NCBI RefSeq assembly: GCF_001613345.1 | Contig: NZ_BDCE01000092.1 | Coordinates: 1 to 64,000, forward strand | DNA: 64,000 nucleotides | Direction: 5' to 3' | DNA from: Nocardia uniformis NBRC 13702 | GTDB lineage: Bacteria > Actinomycetota > Actinomycetes > Mycobacteriales > Mycobacteriaceae | Shown here: positions 53,180 through 61,871 of the stretch, one piece after another | How positions within the stretch are numbered: position 1 is the stretch's first letter | Layout: each line of letters opens with the position of its first letter | Made by a program: the position numbers and the translations under genes | The notes under the pieces: generated by a model | The model's database searches: none | Told to the model about the DNA's origin: nothing | Seen by the model: the letters and a program-made list of their open reading frames with translations, nothing else

Positions 53180-54055
53180 ATGCTGGAAGTCGCGCACCTG
53201 GTGCGCCGATTCGGGGACAACGTCGCCGTGAGCGATGTGTCCTTCGACGTGGCACCGGGCGTATTGACGGGTTTCGTCGGCGGCAATGGCGCGGGCAAGA
53301 CCACCACCATGCGCATGATCATGGGCGTGCTGGCCGTGCACGGCGGCGAAGTCCGCTGGCAGGGCCGGCCGGTCACCATCGAGGATCGGCGGTCGTTCGG
53401 CTATATGCCGGAGGAGCGCGGGCTGTATCCGAAGCAGCCGATCCTCGAGCAGCTCGTCTATCTTGCCCGCTTGCGCGGTAGCACCGCCTCCGGCGCCAAG
53501 CGGCGCGGCAGCGAACTCCTGGAGCGGTTCGACCTGGCGGCCCGGGCGGGGGACAAGCTGGAATCGCTGTCACTCGGCAACCAGCAGCGGGTGCAGATCG
53601 CGGCGGCCGTTATGTCCGACCCCGCGCTGTTGATTCTCGATGAGCCGTTCTCCGGTTTGGACCCCGTGGCCATCGACGCCATGGCGGACCTGTTGCGGGA
53701 ATACGCCGAACGTGGCGTACCGGTGCTGTTCTCCTCGCATCAGCTGGACCTGGTGGAGCGCCTCTGCGACGCCCTGGTGATTCTCGCCGCCGGGCGGGTG
53801 GTGGCCAAGGGATCGGTCCCGGAGTTGGCCGGCGGACGTACGCGATACCGGCTGGTACTGGGCGGAAGTACCGCGTGGCTGGCGGATTTCGGCGGGGTGC
53901 GAGTGTTGGAGACCAATGGGTCCAGCGCCCTGCTCGAATTGACCGGAGCGACCACAGACAAGCTGCTCACCGAGGCGCTGGCACGAGGTTCGGTCTATGA
54001 GCTGGCCGCGGTACGGCAGTCGGTGTCGGAGATCTACCGGGAGGTCACCGCATGA
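53180..54055 (+). CDS. ABC transporter ATPase (NatA/drug-export type)
   Basis: The 291-residue ATPase has Walker A GGNGAGKTT, signature LSLGNQQRVQ, Walker B LLILDEPFSGLDP and the H-loop SSHQLDLVERL, all intact. The C-terminal ~85 residues match the DUF4162 tail common to NatA-like exporters. ATG 53180 follows TTAGGGGAT at a good distance; the longer frame from 53102 is rejected. It overlaps its permease gene as ATGA and may be read through from the YtrA operon. Confidence 0.9.
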   Translation: MLEVAHLVRRFGDNVAVSDVSFDVAPGVLTGFVGGNGAGKTTTMRMIMGVLAVHGGEVRWQGRPVTIEDRRSFGYMPEERGLYPKQPILEQLVYLARLRGSTASGAKRRGSELLERFDLAARAGDKLESLSLGNQQRVQIAAAVMSDPALLILDEPFSGLDPVAIDAMADLLREYAERGVPVLFSSHQLDLVERLCDALVILAAGRVVAKGSVPELAGGRTRYRLVLGGSTAWLADFGGVRVLETNGSSALLELTGATTDKLLTEALARGSVYELAAVRQSVSEIYREVTA

Positions 54056-55278
54056 GTGAGCGTAGCGAGCGAACAATGGACACGGCCGAGCGATCGAAGG
54101 GTCCCGCCGGATCGCACGGCGTTTGGCGCATTGTCGCCGCACGTGAACTATCGGTGAAGCTGCGCGACCGCAATTTCATTGTGTCCACGGTCATTACAAT
54201 CGCGGTGATCGCGGCGGCACTGGGCATCAGCGGCTTCATGAGCAGCCGCACCGATACGGTCGAGGTGGCGATCACCGGCGTGGGCGCGGACCGGGTTGTC
54301 GCGACCGCCAACGGTCTCGCCGAAAATGCGGACAAGAAGGTCGTTTTCGCGGCGCACCCGGTTGCCGACGCGGCCATCGTGGAGCAGCGGGTACGCGATG
54401 AGTCTGCCGATGTCGGCCTGGTTCCCGACGCTCAGGGTTGGCGTCTGATCGGCAAGTCCGCCGAAAACGACGATGCCGCAACCTTTGTCACCGCCGCCGC
54501 CCAGCAGATCGCCGTAGCGCGTAATGCCGAGGCCGCGGGTACCTCCATCGAGCAACTCGGTACCGGCGGTGCGGTGACCTACGACCTGCTCGACAGGGAC
54601 GCCGTGGACCCCGGGCTCGCCGCGGCCGCGGCCTTCGTCTTCGCCTTCCTCTTCTACCTGGCGTCGATCCTGTTCGGCATGGCCATCGCGCAGAGCGTCG
54701 TCGAGGAGAAGCAGAATCGCATTGTCGAAATTCTGGCGAGTGCGATTCCGCTGCGACAGTTGCTGATCGGCAAGGTGATCGGCAGTACCGTACTGGCCTT
54801 CGCACAGCTCGCCCTCTTCGTCGGTGCGGGGCTGATCGGTCTGGCCGCCATTGGCAAGGGCGATCAGGTCTTCCAAATCGCCGGTGCGGCAGGCTGGTTC
54901 ATCGCCTTCTTCATTGTCGGTTTCCTCGCCCTGGCGAGTCTGTGGGCGGTGGCCGGAGCTCTCGCGACCCGCAGCGAAGACCTGCAATCCACCGCCACAC
55001 CGATGTCGATGCTGATCCTGATCGTGCTCTTCGCGGGCATCTTCCTGACCGGCACCGCCCGCGTGATCGCCTCCTATATCCCCATCGTCTCCATCGTGTC
55101 GATGCCCGGTCGCCTGGCCGATGGCACCGCCGCCTGGTGGGAGCCCCTGGTGGCCCTGGCCCTCATGGCCGTCGCCACCTACGGCATTGTCATCGTCGCG
55201 GAGAAGATCTACCGCCGCTCCCTGATGCAAACACAATCGCGTCTGACCATGCGGCAGGCGCTGGCGGTCGAGGACTGA
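54052..55278 (+). CDS. ABC-2 transporter permease (NatB type)
   Basis: The 408-residue permease has the NatB layout: a first helix (FIVSTVITIAVIAAALGISGF), a ~130-residue extracytoplasmic domain, then five helices (AAAFVFAFLFYLASILFGMAI, then VLAFAQLALFVGAGLIGL and others) with VEEKQNRIVEIL between the first two of that set, a hallmark of this family. The first 24 bases, ATGAGTGAGCGTAGCGAGCG, carry a short palindromic motif often seen at actinobacterial gene starts; ATG 54076 is an alternative start. Confidence 0.88.
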   Translation: MSERSERTMDTAERSKGPAGSHGVWRIVAARELSVKLRDRNFIVSTVITIAVIAAALGISGFMSSRTDTVEVAITGVGADRVVATANGLAENADKKVVFAAHPVADAAIVEQRVRDESADVGLVPDAQGWRLIGKSAENDDAATFVTAAAQQIAVARNAEAAGTSIEQLGTGGAVTYDLLDRDAVDPGLAAAAAFVFAFLFYLASILFGMAIAQSVVEEKQNRIVEILASAIPLRQLLIGKVIGSTVLAFAQLALFVGAGLIGLAAIGKGDQVFQIAGAAGWFIAFFIVGFLALASLWAVAGALATRSEDLQSTATPMSMLILIVLFAGIFLTGTARVIASYIPIVSIVSMPGRLADGTAAWWEPLVALALMAVATYGIVIVAEKIYRRSLMQTQSRLTMRQALAVED

Positions 55279-55371
55279 CCGACGAGCAGCCACCCTCCGG
55301 ATACGCGAGTGACCGAAATCGGTGCGACACTGGCATATCCGGAAACGGGCGGCGAGTGAGGGTGAGCGGTT

Positions 55372-56928
55372 GTGTTGGGGCGGACATTTCGCAGTGTCGG
55401 ACACGTCGATCGGTCGGTGAGCGGCGCCGTGGCACGGATTCCGGTCTCGGCGGTCGATCGTGAGCTACAGCGATTGACTCGATCGGCGGATCGCGGCGTG
55501 CTGTGGTCGGCGATCGCGCTGCTGCTGGCATCCAAGAAGGGTGCGACCCGGCGCGCGGCGCTCCGCGGGACGGTATCCGTGGCCGGTGCGAGCCTGGCCG
55601 TGAATGTGGTGCTGAAATCGTTATTCGCTCGGCGGCGCCCGGCGGCGGAGTTGCTACCGCCCGCCCGGCGTTTGGTCAAGGTTCCGACGTCGTCGTCTTT
55701 CCCCTCCGGCCACAGCGCGGCGGCCGCCGCGTTCGTCACGGCCGTCGCGATGGAGAGTCCGCGCACCGCAGTGGTTTTGGCCCCGTTGGCGGCGACGGTC
55801 GCCTACTCCCGGGTCCACACCGGCGTGCACTGGGGTTCGGATGTCATTGTCGGCGCGACCGTTGGTGCCGGCGTGGCGCTGGCTACCCAGCGGTGGTGGC
55901 CGATCCGTGAGTCCGACGAGGCCGCGGCGCATCTGGTGCGTGAGGTGCCCGCGCTCGTCGAGGGCAAAGGGCTTGTCATAGTGGTGAATCCGGTATCCGG
56001 TGACAACGACTACGACCCGACCGACGATGTGACGCGGGCACTCCCCGCAGCGACCGTATTGCGCACCGAACCGGGTCGCGATGCCGTCGAGCAGTTGGAG
56101 GAGGCGCTGGCGGCGCGTACCGAGGAGGCGCTGGCGGTGGGTGCCGCCGGCGGTGACGGCACCATCGCGGCGGCTGCCACGGTCGCGCTGCGACACCGGC
56201 TGCCGCTGGTCGTCGTGCCGACGGGAACGCTGAATCATTTCGCCCGCGATCTCGGCGTCTACGACCTGACCGAGGTGGTGGATGCCACCGGTGCGGGTGA
56301 GGCGGTCGTGGTCGATATCGCGAGTGTGGAACTGGAGACCGGCGCAGGCACCCGGACCCATCATCTGATCAATACCTCCAGCCTGGGCGCCTACCCGGAT
56401 CTGGTGCGACTGCGCGAGAAATGGCAGGGGCGCTGGGGTAAGTGGCCCGCATTCGCCGCCGCACTGGTGGTCATGCTGCGGCGGGCGGAGCCGATTCGGA
56501 TCCGCATGGACGCGGACTGGCACGATGTGTGGTTCATCTTCGTGGGCAACGGCTGGTACCGACCGCACGGCGCGGTACCGGCCTTCCGCTCGCGTTTGGA
56601 TAGCCGTCTGCTCGATATTCGTTGGGTCCGTGCGGATTTGCGGTTCTCCCGCACCCGCGCGGCGCTGGCGCTCGCGCTGGGAGCCATCGGGAGCAGCAAG
56701 GTGTACCAGGAACGGCAGGTACCCGAACTGATCGTCGAGCTGGACGCGCCGGAGGCGGTCGCTGCCGACGGCGAAGTGCTCGGCGAGGCACGGCGGCTCC
56801 GCTTCTTCGTGGCGGGCCAGATCGCGGCCTACCGCCGCGATGAGGACAACCCGCGCTGGGCGGCTCGGGAGCGTCCGCATCACCGCCGCCCGCTGGCCAT
56901 CTTCCGGGCAGTAGCGCGCCGCGACTAG
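55372..56928 (+). CDS. PAP2 phosphatase fused to diacylglycerol/sphingosine kinase
   Basis: The 518-residue product joins two enzymes. Residues about 1-180 form a membrane-bound PAP2 lipid phosphatase: KSLFARRRP, PSGHSAAAAAF and SRVHTGVHWGSD carry the three conserved motifs with both catalytic His. Residues about 200-518 form a DAGK-type lipid kinase with LVIVVNPVSG, GGDGTIAAAA and PTGTLNHFARDLG. The two together could interconvert phosphatidate and diacylglycerol or recycle a prenyl/lipid phosphate. GTG start, preceded by GTGAGGGTGAG. This fusion occurs in other actinobacteria. It stands alone before a repeat-rich gap. Confidence 0.9.
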   Translation: MLGRTFRSVGHVDRSVSGAVARIPVSAVDRELQRLTRSADRGVLWSAIALLLASKKGATRRAALRGTVSVAGASLAVNVVLKSLFARRRPAAELLPPARRLVKVPTSSSFPSGHSAAAAAFVTAVAMESPRTAVVLAPLAATVAYSRVHTGVHWGSDVIVGATVGAGVALATQRWWPIRESDEAAAHLVREVPALVEGKGLVIVVNPVSGDNDYDPTDDVTRALPAATVLRTEPGRDAVEQLEEALAARTEEALAVGAAGGDGTIAAAATVALRHRLPLVVVPTGTLNHFARDLGVYDLTEVVDATGAGEAVVVDIASVELETGAGTRTHHLINTSSLGAYPDLVRLREKWQGRWGKWPAFAAALVVMLRRAEPIRIRMDADWHDVWFIFVGNGWYRPHGAVPAFRSRLDSRLLDIRWVRADLRFSRTRAALALALGAIGSSKVYQERQVPELIVELDAPEAVAADGEVLGEARRLRFFVAGQIAAYRRDEDNPRWAARERPHHRRPLAIFRAVARRD

Positions 56929-56964
56929 CCACAGGGCTGCTCGCGGGACCCGGATCCGTACCGC

Positions 56965-57084
56965 GACGGCGCTCCCGTCGCACGGCGTGTGGATTCCAGG
57001 CCACAAGCATGCCGGTATGACGGAGACGGCGCTCCTGTCACATAGGGCGTGTGGATTCCTGCGCAAGCGTGTCGGTATGACGGA
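56965..57084 (+). repeat. Two tandem 60-bp repeat units
   Basis: GACGGCGCTCCYGTC recurs at 56965, 57025 and 57085 with an exact 60-base period, so two full units and the start of a third are present. Each unit contains GTGTGGATTCC...GGTATGACGGA, the right half of the palindromic element that follows. Confidence 0.8.
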
Positions 57085-57093
57085 GACGGCGCT

Positions 57094-57188
57094 CCCGTCA
57101 TTCCGACGTGATTGTGGCCGGAATCCACACGATCCGGAGTTGTCATCGCGGGTGTGGATCCCGGCCACAGCAGGCCGGGGACGACGGG
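57094..57188. repeat. ~95-bp palindromic element, intergenic copy
   Basis: Two inverted arms, CCCGTCATTCCG...GGCCGGAATCCACAC on the left and GTGTGGATCCCGGCC...GACGGGG on the right, flank a short centre. Each arm is itself a hairpin (ATTCC-GR ... GGCCGGAAT). A second copy of the same size lies inside the NRPS gene at 63730-63823. Confidence 0.8.
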
Positions 57189-57213
57189 GTACGAGCCGAG
57201 TGCTGTTGCGGTA

Positions 57214-57891
57214 TCAGCCGAGGCTGAACGGCTGCCCCCACATCCGCAGCTCGGAGCGCCCGAACTTGGTGGTTACCTCGACGCCGACGAACGCGCGAGC
57301 CTGGGCGTAGCCGGCGCAGCCCGCGAGGCCGAGGGTGGAGTCCTTCCAGTTCACCGACGCCTGCTGTTCGGTGAATTTGAAGCCGGGCAGATAGCTCTGT
57401 TCGCCGTAGGCATCGGGGCCTTCGAGTTGGAGCACCCAGAAGGTCGAGGCCTGGCCGGGGCCGAGGGTCAGGCTGCCACCGGAGGTGACGCCGCCGCTGC
57501 CCTTCCCTTCCCAGGTGGCCGCGCCATTGGCGCCGCCGGTTCCGGCGCCGCCGCTAATGTTGACCTGGCAGCCGACGACGTAGCCGGGGTAGATCTTCGA
57601 GTAGCTGTGCTCGCCGTGGATCTGCACCTCGGCCCGTCCGGAGGCCCAGACATTGCGGTGCAGCGGAGTGGATCCCATCGAGGGGCTGATCAGTGCCGAC
57701 TCGTTCACCAGTCGGATGGTGACGGCCGTGCCGTCGGGAAGCGTCTGGGTGATCTCACCGCCGGGGAGCGGAACGAAGGTGTCCGCGTGCGCGGCACCGG
57801 GGGAGAACAGGCCGAGTGCGATGGTCGCGGTCGCCGCGGCGCTCGCGAGGCGGGCGGCGGTCTTCTTCAGGGTGGTCATGATGGTGTCCAT
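57214..57891 (-). CDS. MspA-family porin, first copy
   Basis: An outer-membrane (mycomembrane) channel for small hydrophilic solutes. The 225-residue product has a signal peptide (to GAAHA|DT), then DTFVPLPGGEITQTLPDGTAV, RLVNESALISPSM and VWASGRAEVQIHGE, ending in GCAGYAQARAFVGVEV and WGQPFSLG, all MspA features. Two conserved Cys (VGCQVN, AGCAGY) fit the family disulfide. ATG 57891 is used; MTTLKK at 57879 is an alternative. It follows the second copy by 51 bases on the same strand. Confidence 0.9.
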   Translation of the reverse strand: MDTIMTTLKKTAARLASAAATATIALGLFSPGAAHADTFVPLPGGEITQTLPDGTAVTIRLVNESALISPSMGSTPLHRNVWASGRAEVQIHGEHSYSKIYPGYVVGCQVNISGGAGTGGANGAATWEGKGSGGVTSGGSLTLGPGQASTFWVLQLEGPDAYGEQSYLPGFKFTEQQASVNWKDSTLGLAGCAGYAQARAFVGVEVTTKFGRSELRMWGQPFSLG

Positions 57892-57942
57892 TTCGGGGTG
57901 AATGCTGTTCAGCGAGAGGGTGATCGAGGGGGACGGTCGGTG

Positions 57943-58578
57943 TCAGCCGATGCTGAACGGAGCCCCGTAGAGGCTGGTCTTGGAGTAGTTGGTGCCGATG
58001 ATCTCGACGACGGTGTAGGCGCGTGCCTGGGCGTATCCGGCGCAGCCCTGGATCTGCATTTCCACGTCCTTATAGCTGAGGTGGTACTGACCCGCCTCGA
58101 TGATGTCGAAGCCTTCGACGCCCACGAACTTCACCTCGCCGGGCCCGATCTGCACCGAGATGGAGCCACTGGCATTCATGCCGGTGGTGGTCAGTCCGCC
58201 GGAGACGCCGGCGGAGATCGCGTTATCGGCGATGCTGACCTGGCAGCCGACGATGTAGCCGGTACTGACCCGCGAGGTGCCGTGCGTCGAGGAGTTGTTG
58301 GTGCCCGGCGCGTTGTTCCCACCGACGAAGGGCTTCGGATCGCCCTTGGGCGTTTCGGTCACGTCGGCGAGCACGGTACCGCTCACCCAGGCCACTCGGC
58401 CCGCGCCATTGGCCGCCATCGACGGTGAGATCAGCGCGCTTTCAGCAACTCGTTTGATGGTCACACCGGGGCCGACCGTCTCGCCGTCGGGCAACGGTAC
58501 GAAGGCGTCGGCGGATGCCGTGCCGCTGGCGAGACCCAGGGCGGCGATTGCGAGCATGACGACCTTGGTGAATTTCAC
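57943..58578 (-). CDS. MspA-family porin, second copy
   Basis: The 211-residue product has a signal peptide (to SGTASA|DA), then DAFVPLPDGETVGPGVTIKR, VAESALISPSM, VAWVSGTVLADV and the C-terminal GCAGYAQARAYTVVEI with FSIG. It is a diverged paralog of the porin at 57214, with a Gly/Asn-rich loop (GGNNAPGTNNSSTHG) in the place of the other's shorter loop. GTG 58578 is preceded by AGAGGAT. It is the first gene of the pair and is divergent from the iron importer, sharing the region that holds an IdeR-type box. Confidence 0.9.
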   Translation of the reverse strand: MKFTKVVMLAIAALGLASGTASADAFVPLPDGETVGPGVTIKRVAESALISPSMAANGAGRVAWVSGTVLADVTETPKGDPKPFVGGNNAPGTNNSSTHGTSRVSTGYIVGCQVSIADNAISAGVSGGLTTTGMNASGSISVQIGPGEVKFVGVEGFDIIEAGQYHLSYKDVEMQIQGCAGYAQARAYTVVEIIGTNYSKTSLYGAPFSIG

Positions 58579-58756
58579 GGGGATGATCCTCTTTCTGTTC
58601 CCTCATCAAGACATGCGCCATCGAGCCCGAGACAACGCGCGTCAATTGCGTTGTCGAGCCGACGAATTCAGCTTGGCCCGGCCGCGGCGGGGATTTGCGG
58701 CGCTGTCGCCCTCTTCCTGAGCGGCAGCTGTGAAACCGGACATGCGACACAGTAAG

Positions 58757-58775
58757 GTAGGTAAGCCTAAGCTTC
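58757..58775. promoter_or_regulatory. IdeR/DtxR-type iron box before the importer
   Basis: GTAGGTAAGCCTAAGCTTC follows the IdeR consensus TTAGGTTAGSCTAACCTAA with several mismatches, centred at 58766. It is 35 bases before the FecCD-type gene and 178 before the divergent porin gene, so it may repress both when iron is plentiful. Confidence 0.65.
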
Positions 58776-58810
58776 AAGACCTTCGATTTTCAGCTGGAGA
58801 GAACAACGCG

Positions 58811-59821
58811 ATGGATGGACCGCACGCACCACCTCGACGCTGGTCAGGGTGGCTGCTGACAGCGGCGATATTGGTTGCCGCCTGTCTGCTCAGTCTTCTG
58901 GTCGGGACGAAATCCCTCCCGGCCGAAGAGGTGTGGGCCGCACTGTGGGGCAATAACGGATCGCCGGACCACCTCATCATCTCCGAATACCGGGTGCCGC
59001 GAACGCTGCTCGGCCTGCTCGCCGGTCTCGCGCTCGGCGTCGCGGGCTGCCTCATGCAGGGGCTGACCCGCAATCCTCTCGCCGATCCCGGCCTGCTCGG
59101 CATCAATGCCGGTGCGGCCTTCGCCATTACGTTGTCGGTCGCCTTCCTCGGGGTCACCGATATGACGTCCTACGTGTGGTTCGGATTCGTGGGAGCCGCC
59201 GTGGTGTCCGTCGCGGTCTACCGGTTGGGCACCGCCGGGCGTCAGGGTGCCGATCCCATTCGGCTGACACTGGCGGGCGTTGCCATCACCGCCGTTCTGA
59301 CCGGCCTGACCAAGGGTCTGATCCTGGTGCACGCCGAAGCGTTCGACGCATGGCGGCAATGGGATTCGGGATCGCTGGTCGGACGCGGCTATGACGTCAT
59401 CGCCGTTGCCGCACCCTTCGTCGCGGTGGGACTCGTCGCCGCGGTGATCGCCGCTCGCTCTCTCAATGCCGTGGCTCTCGGCGACGATCTCGCCCATGCT
59501 CTGGGCGTGCATGTCGGCCGCACCCGGCTGCTCACGGCGACCGCGCTGATTCTGCTGTGCGGCACCGCGACTGCCGCGGTCGGGCCCATTGCCTTCGTCG
59601 GACTGGCGGTACCGCATGTGGCTCGCTGGATCGTCGGCCCCGACCAGCGCTGGATCATCGCGTACTCCATGCTGCTCGCGCCGATTCTGGTACTCGGCTC
59701 GGATGTGCTCGGCCGCATCCTGATTCGGCCCGAGGAGATTCCGGCGGGCCTGGTGACCGCATTCCTCGGTGCGCCGGTGCTGATCTGGCTTGCCCGTCGC
59801 TCCTCGGTGAGTGTGTCATGA
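58811..59821 (+). CDS. FecCD-type siderophore ABC permease, subunit 1
   Basis: The 336-residue permease has about nine to ten helices and the family motifs EYRVPRTLLGLLAGLALGVAG, LMQGLTRNPLADPGLLGINAGA and the GPIAFVGLAVPHVARW coupling-helix motif. It belongs to the BtuC/FecCD family that takes ferric siderophores across the membrane. ATG 58811 is chosen since the frame upstream (from 58730) runs through the iron box. It overlaps the next permease gene as ATGA. Confidence 0.93.
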   Translation: MDGPHAPPRRWSGWLLTAAILVAACLLSLLVGTKSLPAEEVWAALWGNNGSPDHLIISEYRVPRTLLGLLAGLALGVAGCLMQGLTRNPLADPGLLGINAGAAFAITLSVAFLGVTDMTSYVWFGFVGAAVVSVAVYRLGTAGRQGADPIRLTLAGVAITAVLTGLTKGLILVHAEAFDAWRQWDSGSLVGRGYDVIAVAAPFVAVGLVAAVIAARSLNAVALGDDLAHALGVHVGRTRLLTATALILLCGTATAAVGPIAFVGLAVPHVARWIVGPDQRWIIAYSMLLAPILVLGSDVLGRILIRPEEIPAGLVTAFLGAPVLIWLARRSSVSVS

Positions 59822-60867
59822 CTGCGCGTATCGATTTCGGCCGTTCGATGGTGGTGGTCCGCTCGAAGGGGCTCACCGCCAGGGTGGGTGTGCGCACGGC
59901 CGTGGTGTGCGCCGTACTGCTGACCGCCGCGCTCGCGGTGGCCGTATTGGCGCTCGGCACCGGTGATTACGCCATCCCGCCGGATCGGGTGCTGCGGGCG
60001 CTGTTCGTGGGTGATCAACGCTTTGATCGACTCGTGGTGTGGGAGTGGCGTTTTCCCCGCGTGGTCCTGGCGCTGGCGCTCGGCGCGGCCCTCGGTGTGA
60101 GTGGTGCGCTCTTGCAGTCGGTAACCCGAAACCCGCTGGGTAGTCCGGATATTGTCGGCTTCAATACGGGTGCCTACACAGGCGCGCTCATTGTCATTTT
60201 GACTCTCGGCGGCGGTCAGTTCCAGACCGCGCTCGGTGCGCTGGTCGGCGGCCTGGGATCGGCGCTCGCCATCCAACTTCTGGCCTTCCGCCACAATGTG
60301 ACCGGTTTCCGGCTGATCATTGTCGGAATCGGTATCAGCGCCATGCTGGCCTCGGTCAATACCTGGCTGGTGCTGCGCGCCGATCTGCATGCCGCCATGT
60401 CGGCCGCCGCCTGGGGAGCTGGCTCGCTGAACGGCACCTCGTGGACGCAGGTCGGCCCGGTGCTGATCATTCTGGCGGCGCTGGCCCTCGCGCTGATCCC
60501 GGCGGCACCGCGCCTGCAGATCCTGGAACTAGGTGACGATCTGGCGTACTCGTTCGGTATCCGGGTCAGCCGCGCACGCATGCTGCTGATCGGACTGAGC
60601 GTCGCCTTCATCTCGGTGGCCACCGCGGTGGCCGGGCCGATCGCCTTCGTGGCGCTGGCCGCACCGCAATTGGGTCGGCGCTTGGCCCGCACCCCCTCCA
60701 CCGCCCTCGCTCCGGCCGCGGCAATGGGTGCGTTCCTGCTGGTGATCTGTGACTGGATTGCCCAGCGTGCCTTCGCACCGACCGCCCTGCCCGTCGGTGT
60801 GGTCACGGTGTCGATCGGTGGGCTGTACCTGGCGTATCTGCTGGTGGCCGAGGCTCGACGGAATTAG
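59818..60867 (+). CDS. FecCD-type siderophore ABC permease, subunit 2
   Basis: The 349-residue partner permease has WEWRFPRVVLALALGAALGV, LLQSVTRNPLGSPDIVGFNTGA and VAGPIAFVALAAPQLGRRL, the standard FecCD elements, and about ten helices. Two different permeases together give a heterodimer, as in Fec/Fep systems. It starts inside the stop of the first permease and is followed after 11 bases by the ATPase gene. No binding-protein gene is in the window. Confidence 0.93.
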   Translation: MTARIDFGRSMVVVRSKGLTARVGVRTAVVCAVLLTAALAVAVLALGTGDYAIPPDRVLRALFVGDQRFDRLVVWEWRFPRVVLALALGAALGVSGALLQSVTRNPLGSPDIVGFNTGAYTGALIVILTLGGGQFQTALGALVGGLGSALAIQLLAFRHNVTGFRLIIVGIGISAMLASVNTWLVLRADLHAAMSAAAWGAGSLNGTSWTQVGPVLIILAALALALIPAAPRLQILELGDDLAYSFGIRVSRARMLLIGLSVAFISVATAVAGPIAFVALAAPQLGRRLARTPSTALAPAAAMGAFLLVICDWIAQRAFAPTALPVGVVTVSIGGLYLAYLLVAEARRN

Positions 60868-60878
60868 AGGAATCGACG

Positions 60879-61721
60879 ATGAACGAAGAGAACGCCGCCG
60901 CGCCCACCGTGGAGATTGCGCCCGCCGCACGGCTGCGGGCGGAGCGGGTCCGGCTCGGCTATCGAGGCCGGATTATCAGTAATGAGCTGTCGGTGGATAT
61001 TCCGGACGGGAAGGTCACCGTCATTATCGGTCCGAATGCCTGCGGGAAATCGACCCTGCTGCGCGCGCTGGCGCGGCTGTTGACACCCGAGGAGGGCGCG
61101 GTGCTGCTGGACGGCAAGCCCATCACCTCGTACCGGGCGAAGGAGGTGGCGCGGCAGGTCGGCCTGCTCCCGCAGACCTCCACCGCTCCGGACGGTATCC
61201 GGGTCGCCGATCTGGTGGCTCGTGGCCGGTATCCGCATCAGTCGCTGCTGCGGCAGTGGTCGCAGGCCGATGCCGAGGCGGTGGCCGACGCTATGGCCGC
61301 CACGGGTGTCACCGAGCTGTCGGCCCGCCCGGTGGATCAGCTCTCCGGTGGTCAGCGCCAACGGGTTTGGGTCGCCATGGTGTTGGCCCAGGACACCCCG
61401 ATCGTTCTGCTCGACGAGCCCACCACCTACCTCGATATCGCCCATCAGATCCAGCTGCTGGATCTGTGCCGGAGGCTGAATCGCGAATCCGGGCGCACCG
61501 TAGTGGCGGTGCTGCACGATTTGAACCACGCGTTCCGGTACGCCGATCACCTCATTGCCATGCGGGACGGCCGGGTGGTGGCCGCGGGCGCTCCGAAGGA
61601 GGTCGTCACCGCCGAGTTGGTGCACGAGGTCTTCTCGCTCGGCTGCCGGATTATCGACGACCCGGAAACCGGTGCACCACTGGTTATTCCGCTGGCGGAA
61701 AACGCCGCCCGGGTGAGCTGA
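60879..61721 (+). CDS. Siderophore ABC transporter ATPase (FepC-like)
   Basis: The 280-residue ATPase has Walker A GPNACGKST (the Ala-Cys variant usual for FepC/FhuC), Q-loop LLPQTSTAPDG, signature LSGGQRQRVWVA, Walker B VLLDEPTTYLDIAHQ and H-loop VLHDLNHAFRYAD. All catalytic residues are present. It energises the two preceding permeases. Its stop is 44 bases before the iron box of the NRPS. Confidence 0.94.
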   Translation: MNEENAAAPTVEIAPAARLRAERVRLGYRGRIISNELSVDIPDGKVTVIIGPNACGKSTLLRALARLLTPEEGAVLLDGKPITSYRAKEVARQVGLLPQTSTAPDGIRVADLVARGRYPHQSLLRQWSQADAEAVADAMAATGVTELSARPVDQLSGGQRQRVWVAMVLAQDTPIVLLDEPTTYLDIAHQIQLLDLCRRLNRESGRTVVAVLHDLNHAFRYADHLIAMRDGRVVAAGAPKEVVTAELVHEVFSLGCRIIDDPETGAPLVIPLAENAARVS

Positions 61722-61765
61722 ACCCGCTGATCACAGCGGCGGAAAACGTAGCTTCCCACGCTAGG

Positions 61766-61784
61766 TAAAGTTAGGCTAACCTAC
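61766..61784. promoter_or_regulatory. IdeR/DtxR-type iron box before the NRPS
   Basis: TAAAGTTAGGCTAACCTAC matches the consensus TTAGGTTAGGCTAACCTAA well, with a perfect GTTAG-G-CTAAC core. It lies 88 bases before the NRPS start and marks the gene as iron-regulated. Confidence 0.82.
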
Positions 61785-61871
61785 TTTCGACCCCTCCTTC
61801 GCTGGACTCGCATAGAGCCCGGGCGGACCGAAGGAGAGGCCGAATGTCACTGATGGAGAAGGGAGTTGCGG

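Noticed and set aside
54052..54080. GAGTGAGCGTAGCGAGCGA motif at the start of the ABC permease
   Set aside because: A short palindrome common at actinobacterial gene starts, not specific to this locus.
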